Positions 39,901 to 51,900 of a stretch of 64,000 nt of DNA are shown here, one piece after another. The notes under the pieces were generated by a model. The model saw only the letters and a program-made list of their open reading frames with translations, had not been told where the DNA came from and did not search any database. A program made the translations under genes and the position numbers. The number at the start of each line of letters is the position of its first letter. The first letter of the stretch is position 1. The stretch lies in NCBI RefSeq assembly GCF_039555335.1, contig NC_092637.1, positions 1,240,001 through 1,304,000 of the forward strand, read 5' to 3'. The DNA comes from Amphiura filiformis. Its lineage: Eukaryota > Echinodermata > Ophiuroidea > Amphilepidida > Amphiuridae.

Positions 39901-42900
39901 ACTTTCATGTTGATTGTAATTATGATTTTAATTAAATGATCAAAACTATTAATTAAAGATTTCTTCTATGCAAGTCCAATTGAAACACTTACTGTATGGG
40001 ACGTTTCAAGAGCTAAGGTCTGCTCTTTTCATCAGCCAGATGATGCACTGATCTGCTTGGGTTGCCAGTTGACTTCTTGTTGGTATTGATTGAAGTAACA
40101 CTGTCATCACCAGAAATCAATACATCATAAAGGTGGCTTAATTTGAATGTGCCATCAATTCTGTTCATAGATTGGGTGCCCCGCCTCCGGATCTTGTATA
40201 CTTGTCATTTTCAGTTGTAAGAATTGCGCTATCCTCCCAGCCTATAACATGGTTATTTTGAGCTACGTGCTCAGCTAATGCAGAAGTGAGAAATTCTGAT
40301 TCAGATGCTTTCCTGTTTGCCCTGGTAAATCTTTTTTTTCCACCGATTTGACAGAGTTGATGGCACATTCAAATTAAGCCACCTTTATGATGTATTGAAT
40401 TCTGGTGATGACAATGTTACTTCAATCAATACCAACAAGAAGTCAACTGGCAACCCAAGCAGATCAGTGCATCATCTGGCTGATGACAAGAGCAGACCTT
40501 AGCTCTTGAAACGTCCCATACAGTAAGTGTTTCAATTGGACTTGCATAGAAGAAATCTTTAATTAATGGAATACTACAGTCCTGATGAACTTAATCAAGA
40601 AAGATCAAAACTATTGTATCTGTCACAATATCCTCATGGACACTACTGCCTTTCACACAGTGCCCATGATTGGTAAATTACATGATATAATCATCTGAGT
40701 AACCAATCAGAATAGAGCTTTTAAAAATCTTGGCAAATTTGAAGTTATTTCAGTCATACTGACTATTCGTACCACATTGCTGATTGGCTCAATACATGAT
40801 ATAACCCTCTTAGTAACCAATCACTGTAGTTCTTAGAGGCCAACATGTCAGCTGGTAGTGCCTACGGGGATGCTATTTTGTGTGTTTGTATACATATCAA
40901 CGTTAGTTATCTATTTCTACACTACCATATTCCTATTGCTGCCTACCCCAGAGATACCCTGCCAGGCAACTTCATGACTACTCTAGAGTTCCAGTGCAGT
41001 ACCAATCCAGTACAAGGTGGCAAATTTGAATTTGAGATAAAGGCAGAAACATGGAGTTACAAACAATAAAATAGACATCACAAAACTGTATTTTTATTTA
41101 TAACATTCGGCCGAAGCCAGGCTAAACCCAATAGTGCTCAGAGGCTACTAAATGCAAGGGATGCTATCCGGATATGACGGGACAGGGATATGGGAAGAGG
41201 TCCGATTTTAGATGCAGGAGGAAAACCGGAGCACCCGGAGAAAAACCTGCGAGGACGAGCATGGTTCGGCAACCAAACTCACATGTGGCACCGCGCGGGG
41301 AATTGAACCCCGGCCACAGTGGTGAGAAGCGAGTGAGAAGACCACTACACTAACCCGCCCTCACGTATGCTAGACATTTGATGTTTTCAGTTCATGATAG
41401 CATTATGTTTTATATGGTGATAATTATAGTAAATCAATTTAAAAAAATGTCTCCTTTGGCCTCCATGGACCATATCGTGTCACATATGTGATCTAGAGTG
41501 CATTTGAAGTAGCTGGGTAGCAGTGTACCTTTGGGGTGACAGAATAGGAATCTGGTAGTGTAGGTAGTGCTAATGGGTTGGCGCTAAGATAGTGGTTTAC
41601 CTATACCGCTTGAAGCTCTGTATAATCATATTTACACATATACTATGTATATACTTAACATTGAAGACATCCCAAGAAACATGGCAAATACCGTATTTTC
41701 CTTTTTCTATTCAATATCCACAGATGCATGTCGCCCGCAAAATCTGAGAGAAGTGATTTCGTTCCAATGCTCATTAACCATTGCATGGGACCCCGCAGAC
41801 GGGCAAGCCAATGTATATAGGATATACTACAGGAAGACTGACCTGCCAGGTCAAGATCCTGTATTCGCAGTTAACGTCTATCCTGGCCAGGCATTGACAT
41901 ACACCTTAGAGAGTTTGGATGCAGAAACTGCTTATGAGTTCCTTGTGGAGACCGTCGCTGGAGGCGAGTTGCAAGAAATCAGCGATGCAGCAGTTACTGT
42001 GGTGTACACAGGTGTGTTCCTGTACATGCATCAAAGTTCATTGTGAACTTTTTCAAACTAGAATTGTCACTAGATTTTAACATTTTTCCAAGCAAACTGT
42101 ATCAATTATTGTATATTAATGAATGGAAAATGCTTGAAATTATGGAAAAAGACCAATTTTAAAAAACAATAACAGACCACTTGACATCCCCAGATAAGCC
42201 AAAACTGCAATAATATTGAGGGTGCTTCATTGTTGATTATAGCTGCAATAAAATAGTTTAATACTATTGAGCCCACATGACATCATAGATTGAATTTAAA
42301 GCTTCAATATTCATTCAGTACTTTTGGCTTAGTGACCAAATCGCTGGTAATGTGATCTAAATGTTTCCAGTTCAAATTTAGTCGAGTGCATGTTTTATTT
42401 GTTAGAAAGTTGTATTTATGTTTTTATTTATCGTTATGACTAGGGAGAAACAAACATTCTAAGTTCAATTTCCCCTACTTTTTAATTCCAGACATTGTGA
42501 CACTACTGGTAACCCAATTAGGCAACACCTTAAATGTTTTTTGGCCATCCATTGATGCTGATTTCCTTTTGTATGAGCTGCACCACTCTCCAGAAAATGG
42601 TGACCAACCCTCTTCAGTGTTTGTGCCCAGCACCGCCCAGCGTATGTTGCATCTGACTGGTTTAACATCTGGACAGCAGTACAATTTGGTATTGAATGTT
42701 ATGTCACCGGATGGAGAGAGAGGTTTGATTGCAAAAACATGTTACACCTTGCGTAAGTATGCTTTAAAATCATTAAATATTGGGGCTGATCATTTTTTAT
42801 GATTTTATTAGCAATATTGAGCAAACGTTTGGTGATAAGTATGTTAAAGAAAGTATATCACAAATACTGTGCTATTATATGCCCATGCCTTGGAGTTTTA

Positions 42901-45900
42901 AAATTAATGCAATCAATACTATTCAATTTGTATGAAACGTCGGGCCTTAAAACGTTTATATTGCCCTCCAAAATCAGGGTCAGTCAGTCGGTTTACAAGC
43001 GACAATATTTAACTTTTGTATGTTCTACAAGATGAATGAATGACCATGAAGTTATGCACGGGGCGCCTGAATTTGGGGCTGTGCAATAATTATGAGCCCT
43101 GGGGGAGGGTAAAATTGGGGGGGGAGGGCAAGAAACTTTTGGCGAGCCGAAAGGGGGGCAAGCCATTTTTTCCGAGCCGAGAGGGGAGGGCAAGCGATTT
43201 TTGGCACACATTCATGTGGCGCGTTTTAAATAAAACGCTCTAAAAAGGCTTCGGAAAACAGTACGGAAACGCTTTAATATGCAAATTTTCGTGCGCGCTG
43301 CGCTCGCAACATATATATATATATATAGACCATATAAGGTGTTCAAAATGGGATCCAAATTTTTCGCGAGCCGAGAGGGGGGGCAATCGATTTTGGCAGG
43401 CCGAGAAGGGGGGGCAATGGGGGGCTCATAATTATTGCACAGCCCCTTATATTGCCAGCTAGTTTTGGCCCTTTCATATAAACATCAACAAGTTTATGAC
43501 TAATCCAGTGAAAAATCGCTTCTGCCAAGCAAAATTTACATGGTCTAGTGAAACCAATTTTTAAAACTTTTAAAACATTAATTGCTTAACCATTTTCTTT
43601 TTTTCCACCAGAACCACCTCCAATTCCAAGGCATGCGCTCACAGTCACCACATTAACTGATCAACCACAAAGTGTCGTCATCTCTTTCGACATTCCATCT
43701 GACATGCTGTCCAATGCCATCATTGAAGCCATACATATTCTGGCAACACCTGCAACTGCTGGTGCTGGAACTGGCAACCCTGTAGAGTTAGAGTACATCG
43801 TACCATTTGAGGCATGCCCAGAGATTCGTTTAACTGGACTGTGTCCTGATACCTTTTATATGATTACGATATACACACTGTCAGGAACAAGCTTGAGTGA
43901 GCCAGTGACTACCTCCCTAACAACACGTAAGTATCTGAGATTGAGCAAGTTAAAATTCTGGGGTGCTAGTTGCAAACCACAGCAAGTTGTCAAATTTAAG
44001 ACCGTGGTCAAGTTTATAACACATCCTAAGGGCAAGTCGGAATTGTTTGCGAATCCCGCTATCTGTGCATGATGCAATAATGTGACCTAGCTAGCTTAAC
44101 CCTAGAACTACTGAGCCATATTGTTTAACACGAACTACGAATGGGAGGCAACCCCTAATTTTCAATTATAAACGTTAAATGCTGAGATTGAAAATATGCA
44201 AATATTTTGATTAAAATATTTAGAAGTGTTAAAAGTAAACATGGAAATGTTATCATAGCTTTAAATTACTCAAAGGTGATTTTAAGTTATGTAAAATCAA
44301 ACTAGATCTTAAAATATCCACCTGGGTTGACTACGTAGTTCAGTACTGGAATTGAGATTATCTTCCACAGGAGAGTGGATTTCAAATGGAATAGCTAAAT
44401 TTACATGACATATAACTGAATTGTTTATTGCGTCATGTTATGATAATATTGTTTTACATTTTAACTGCTTGGTTCATACAGCTCCAGCAGCTGCAGGTCA
44501 GATCTCATTTGGAGAATACACAGCAACCTCTATTGAAGTATACTGGGCTTATGATGGTGATGTAGATTATACAGTGATAATTTCATACCAGACCACTTCT
44601 GGAATGGCAATGGTTAAGGAACAGGTCACAGTACCTTCTAATGATGCTATGGTGAGTAAGAGGAGGAATTGGTGTGTGTAAGGAGACATACCTGACCACT
44701 TCTGGAACATCACAGGTTAAGTTCATATTACCAATTTACCAAGAAATCTGGACTACACCAATTTTCGGTCCAATTTAATGCTAATTGCCAAATTGTTTAT
44801 GTTAGGTTATCTGATGGAAATTCAGGTGACTCCTTTTGAAATTCAAACGCCCTGTGTGGAAGATTAAGGTGACGTCTACCATAGGGGGTATATGGATTTC
44901 AACTGGAATAGCCCATTTGAAGAGTTCCAATGTAAGCATATGGACGGAAACACATTCAAGAATATTTTTGTTCAGTAAAAAACTGTTTTAGCTAACATGT
45001 CTCCTCTTTATTCAATCTCTCATTGGGATTTAACTGGCTTCTATCTCGTTGTTACCAGACCTATATCTTCAGGAATCTGACACCAGGGACATTGTACACT
45101 GTGACAGTATCAGCTACAACTACCAGTGCATACTTGGACACGAAGTCACTCAGGACTCGTAAGTATACAATGCTCACATTTTATTTTTTGTTTGCATTCT
45201 GTGTCCTTTCTCTTCACACATTTGTTGACCAATTCTTAATAAGAAAGAGGTTTGTTTCACAAGACTGCTCGCATAGTGTTTAAAAAAATAAATATATTTC
45301 ACGGTAGTTTCCTACGTTTTACTTTTATATAGTTTTGAACAATCATGATTGTGTGCACCCGATTTTTTCTTCTAAAATTTCATACTTTTGTGGCTCCACC
45401 ACGAGGCTTTCTGTTTTGGCAATATCCATATCATATGTTTCTACGCTCAACTGTAATGGGTTTGAGCACTTTTAATTCCAAAGTTAGTCACCTGAAAAAT
45501 AATACTTGTTATATTACGCCCCCACTATTTATAGCGGTTGAGCACTTTCGACTACTTTTGAGTAGAGGCTGTGCTGGAATGGCTATGTTTGTCATGATTT
45601 TGACACCACAAAATGTATATACATGTATATGCATTTGTGTTTAGTTGAAACCTTGACAAATTATCCATCTGATGATCGGTATACCCAATGATCGTAAGTG
45701 AGGGTATGCTGTGAACTAGTAGTAACGGTTGCCTTTTCCAGAGGTCTATACTTGGAAATTGTTCCTACGCTCACCTGTAATGGGTTTGAGCACTTTTAAT
45801 TTCAAAGTTAATCACCTGAAAAATAATACTTGTTGTAATATTAAATGATATATATATATACATAAGATTAAATATTTCTTTCTCAATATTCTTCTTTCTT

Positions 45901-48900
45901 TTTTTCTTTTTTTTTGTCTCACACAGGACTAATACCTTTCTTTGGTTTCTTAAGGGCATCATACATTGGTTCTGATAGGATTATACTATCCTGGCCATCA
46001 GCTACAGGAGTGGGTGGTTACGAGGTAAGGGTTTACATTGGATATGATACTATTACTATCCATACATGATGTACTTGATGCTTATATAATAGCAGAATAT
46101 TATAATTGTAGTACGGCAGAGAACACCGCAGAAAAAGACACCTTTCCTAGAGTCCTTTGCAGAAGGATATCTCACCTATAATCACAAATAATCAAAAATA
46201 CAGTATCAAACACATACATAAACACACACGCAAGCATCAGCAAATGTAGACAGCAATTCATACTTGAAGTTCTTATTGTCTTATTGTGGACAAACTTTTT
46301 GAGTTTTATTCTCAATACACTGCACGATTTAGGAAATGAAAAAAGTGCTGTATTTGCAAACACAGCAAGAAAACACAGCATTATAATATCAAACATAAAA
46401 ATTTAAACATGTTTATGTTTTCTATGTTTTGTTTTGTTTGGGAACTGTGCTTGGAATAACGACATGGATTTTTTGAATTCTTATGAAACACAGCACAAAA
46501 ACACAGCACTATAATATATATACAACATAAGAATTCACAAAAATCTATGCTGTATTTCCAAATAGCACCAAGCACAGAACTACAATAGAAAGTAGTTCCA
46601 AACACAGCATACAAAGACAGCACTATAAAAGAAAACAACATAATTAAAAAAAATCCATACTGCATTTCCAAAGACAACACGTAAACACAGCAGTATAATA
46701 GAAAACACAAGAATGAAAAAAAAATCCATGCTGTATTGCACAGCATGCAGATAGATAATATACGAATTAAAATATTTTTATGTTTTCTATTATACTGCTG
46801 TGTTTTCGTGCTGTGTTTTTTATAATTGTTATGTTTTATATTGTAGTGCCATGTTTGGAAATATAGCATAGATGTTCTTTTAATTCTTATGAAACACATC
46901 ACAAGAACACAGCATAAAATATAAAACTAAGAATTTGCAAATACATGCTGTTAAACACAACACGCACCCAAACACAGAACTATAATAGAAAACATAAGAA
47001 TAGAAAAAACTTTATAAAAAGACTTTTAATGCCAGTTAGAAATAACGAACGGATTGGGATTTAGCTACGTTTCATTTGGCAAAACAGGGTTATATTTTTT
47101 AATCCAAAAAGGTTAGTGCTGTATTTTTCTAGAATGAGGAGTAGTGCAGAAAATGTTTATTATGCTATTGTGTCAATTTAGCAATTTACAATTTTGTTCC
47201 TCAAACGTCTACCCAGGTAGCATGTGAGACCACGGCTCCTTTGTATCCAATGTTTCTCATGTGTGTGTCCTTGATATTTACAGATGCAAACACACACACA
47301 ACATCAGGCCACACAAAGCTTGTCATGTCCACATTCCTAATTGACTTACGGAATGTTTCATCCATTCTTTTGTCTCAAGGTTTGTTACTACGACGACGAA
47401 GATCAAGAGTCCAAATCCTATGATGTGCACGTTTCTTTTACTGATACCACCATAGAATATCTGCTTCCCGAAACCTCTTATATCTTTAGTGTGGCGTCAT
47501 ACATCGGCGAGGGCGCTGATAGATCGACGAGTCAGAAGCTAACCCTTGTTGCAGAAACAGGTAATTGTAAAGAATTAAAACTAATTGCCCTATTTGGTTT
47601 ATTAGGGCTGTTAATCTTTGAAATATTACCCCGGGTAAATGCGGGTAGTTTGGCAGTACAGAAATGGTATATGCAATAACATTATATTTTGTTTTTAACT
47701 TTTATATCAACACATTATCATTCTAATTTACAGATATAGACCCAGTGGTCCCGCCACCAAGAAATGTGTTGGTCAGCGGGTTTGGACCTCACAATGTAAC
47801 CCTTCAATGGGATCCACCGAGTAGAGATGATTATGACTACTTCTTAATAGAATACTTTCCGGATGATGCTGGGGTGCCCGATAGTACTATTCTGTTACCT
47901 CGCCATCAATTTGTGATAACAATCTCTTACCTCGTACCCTCCACTGATTACGTATTTACGGTACATAGTCTGCGTGGTAGAGCTGGGCTTGATGAGACTA
48001 GGAGTGAGCCTGTTACAGCCTCTGCAACCACAGGTTGGTACTGTCAACTCATTTGCAACATTATATTTCAGATGACTCCTTGATTTGTTTTCACATTTTT
48101 TTCCTTTCCATTCCTTTCCTTTCCTTTAATTTCCTTTCCTTATCATCAACCTTTAACTTTATATTCAAACAATGTATTTTGTTGAGCATTCGTGTGAGTT
48201 CGGGTAAAAGGAGATTTTGGCCTTAAGTTAGTACGACTCATTTTCATTTCATGTCCTGTTCTGTTCTATCAGCTGCCTTTGTCATCCACCTTTAACTAAT
48301 GTTCTAAATGTTTGGCCCCGTACATATGTGGGGCTTATGTTATAGCCCAGATGGTTGCCTGCCTGTTTGGCTGTCCAGGCGGATGCAAAACCATTAATCC
48401 ACTGTGGAGCTTAAACATAATCACCAATCAACTTCAAACTTGGTATGGTAATAGGACATGGTAGCCTGATATGATGTATAGTTTTGAGTCAAGTTGTTTG
48501 CACATTTCTGAATATGTGACACGATCTGGTCCATGGGGGCCAAAGGCGGCAAATTTGAAATTGAGATAAAGGCAAAAATATGGATTAAAAAACAATAAAA
48601 TACATAAGAAAATACACATCATAAAACTTCATAACTTAAGAACCAAGTATGCTAGACCTTTGGTGTTTTCAGTAAATGATAGCCTATTGTCTGTATAAGG
48701 TAATAATTATCGTAACTCATTTTTCAAAAATGCCTCCTTTGGACCACATGGACCAGATCATGTCACATATTACGTTCCTTTTATGCATTTTATATTTAAA
48801 GTGTCATTATTCCACTCTGAAGTTTACATGCAGTTTTCCAAATGAACTTCTAACTTCTGATATAGTATGATCACCTCTTGTGTTGTATTGTTTTGTGTCA

Positions 48901-51900
48901 TACTATTTGTATATTTATAAATATTAATGACTTCAATTGCATTATCATTGTATTTACAAACTTTTCTTATTTAACACACCTCTGTGTGGGAGACCTTAAT
49001 TACGAGCCTCGGATTTCTAGTTACTATATATATCATTTTGCTATTTTGCAGCTCCACTTCCATTTGTCATCCAGACTCTAGAAGTCACAGATACCACAAT
49101 TCAGATAACATGGGGTGCCTATGAATCCCCTGCATTGGCCCGCTACGACGTCAGCTACGTACCTCAGGAGGGCTTCATCACCGATCCTATCGTTGAAGCG
49201 GGTGAGACTCGAGTGGCTCGTCTCCATAGCCTCAGACCCAATGCACCTTACCGGATTACCATCAGTGCTTTGGGTGCAGTCAATGAAGTTTTAAATGTTG
49301 CAATTGCAACTGTTAAGACATGTGAGTAGAATTACTGCCAATTAATTGTTAATTATCAGTAGACTTGTTAAACTTGTTAAAGTCACATATACCACTTGTT
49401 TAACAAACCACGCTTCCTAGGAGGATGACAACTCCAGCTTGTATCCAAATAGACTGAATGGGACCATCTATTTCAGTCCTAGAGCATCTGGTTTATCAAA
49501 AATATTTTCTTTCAAATGTTTTTTTTCGAAAGGTTTTTTTTCAAATGTTTTACAACAAGGGACGTCAACTTTGCTGCATTAAGGTTTACCCTTTGCGTAT
49601 AGAAATGTGCAAGTCAAGAACAGCGAAATTCTAGTTTAACTATGCTGTGCAACAATTTCTGAAGCAAGTGCATTTTTTCTGGTTTTCAGTGAAACTTCAG
49701 GTACAATCCTTCAAAGCAATCCAGGAGACTACAAACTCCGTTTTCTTGTACTGGCCTCCAGCTGTTGACCAGTTAACAAATGGCCAACAGCAAATCATTG
49801 AAGACGTTAAAGGCTACTACCTATATGTGCGAAGTTACTCGGATTCCCATGGTGCAGGCGATGTGATCACAACAGCGTTCAGCCCTCAATCTGCTTGTCC
49901 GAGTATCACGCTGAGAGGATTATATCCAGGACGTAAATATCACGTATCGCTGGTTGCTGTGGATGGTGATGATAATGCTATCACTTCCCCAGCAAGTATT
50001 GTTGTTGAGACATGTAAGTAATTGCATCGAGTTAAATTTATTAGGTTGTGAGTCCATCTGTTATCTTATAACTACACAACTCAATTTACCGTCTGCTTTT
50101 TGGACAGTGCCACCTGGTTATCTAGATGACCTTCATATCGTCCATGTAGACACCAACACCATCGTGGTTGCCTGGAGCCCACCTTTAGGATTCTTCAGCA
50201 ACTATCTGCTGCAGTACAGTCCAGCGGGTCTGACACCAACATCCCGTATCTTCTCCAAGGCGGAAGAGAGAAGGTGGGAGCTTGAAGGTCTGACACCTGG
50301 ACAGTTGTACGCTATACAGCTCACTATTCAAAGTATTGACGACACCGAATTGTACACTTCAACAGTACATCAGTTTACCAGTAAGTTATGCAAATTTGTA
50401 TTGCTAAAATAATATCACACTTTGCCAAGTTTTCCTTCAGTAAAAGAATTAAAGCGCAGCTGAAGACTAAACCTTGATTTGTAATTAATACACTATTGTA
50501 TGAGTGTAGTCTTTTTTTGTAGTTGTGTGTTTTTATGTAGCTATATCAGCTGTATAAGGAGAGCAGTAGAGAATGATTGCTCTTACTAACCTCAAAAGGC
50601 ACTCCCTGTAAAATTAGTGCAGCGTCACATGCAAAAAGAGCTCAAAAGACTTGATCAGTTGTGATTTTTTGCTGTTAACTATTCAAAATCACTCTCAGCC
50701 GTGATTTTGAAGATAAGATTCCAGTTGAAGAAATCCATGCACCCCCTATGGAAGACATATCCTTAATCTCCCACACAGGTGTAGATTCCAATTTAATCAT
50801 TCAATATGTGTCTTTCATAGGGGGGTTATGGATTTCAATTGGAATAGTTCAATCAAGTGGTGCCTCTTTGTTAGGTAGCTAGTAAATACGAACAATTATT
50901 GTAATAAAATGCATTTATATTTATCTTACACTTCAGTTCCGGCTTCACCTACCGAACTCGTTTTCAGTCGTACTACCGAAACTGGTTTCGATGTAGTATG
51001 GCCAGCAGTGTTTCAAGGTCGTAGCGATTACTTTGGTATCTGTATCCACCCAGATCCACAGGTATGTGATATAGGGTTGGAAATTAAGAGATAATATATA
51101 AGGTGATCAAAGTAAACAAAGGTGTGTTTCTCATACTGCCGAACCAAAGATAAATATAAACCGTCCTTTTGTAGGCGACGTTATCAAATTATTTCTACCC
51201 GTGGTTACTAATGTTGGTTACTGACCTTTTAACATGATTTTTTTCATAATTTTTTTAAAAGGTATCATCAGACTATTATGTACTATATTCTCTGTAATTA
51301 ATGTCCCGGAGTCGTGACAGTTTTGAAATGGGGTGTTTATTAGAAGTGAAAACATATGACTTCCGGAACTCAAGTCCTAAGTCTATATACCTTGTACATT
51401 ATAATAACCTGATTAAACATAATCCTGTTAACACAAACTAAAGTCCACGGCCCTGACAATTGTTTGGTAAGGAGTTCCACTGTACTAAAACGTTAGATAT
51501 GTAAGTGTATCTTTATGCAAGCTTTTAACATACTGATTTATTCATAATAAATTTCGATCACTTTTTCTTTAAAAAGAAAAGAAAAGATGAGAGCATTTAT
51601 TAGGGGCGCCAGTTAGAGAGAATACGGTATTTAGAGTATTATAGCTTTGTTTGGGCTTTGCTTTCCTTAACAAAAAATAGTAAAATAGCTACTGTGTTGT
51701 CGCAACATAAACACGCAAGCAAAACGTCAAACTATATGCCGGCCTTCATGTTTTCTGAAGTGTTTCTTCTTTTGAAAAAGTCTCTTGGAACTGTGATTGA
51801 AAGATTGATGTGCTTTAGCTTTGTAAATACCTGTTTAACTTGATCAATGTTGTAGGCCTGGATTGTTTGATTACATTACAGAAAGTCTCGACATAATCAT

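Noticed and set aside
45437-45842. Pair of short LTRs flanking an element
   Set aside because: The copies are 82 bp, lack TG...CA ends and a primer site, and nothing between them is coding.
46381-46902. Minus-strand open frame of 173 codons, rich in Phe, Cys, Tyr
   Set aside because: It lies wholly in the degenerate palindromic minisatellite and the protein is low complexity.
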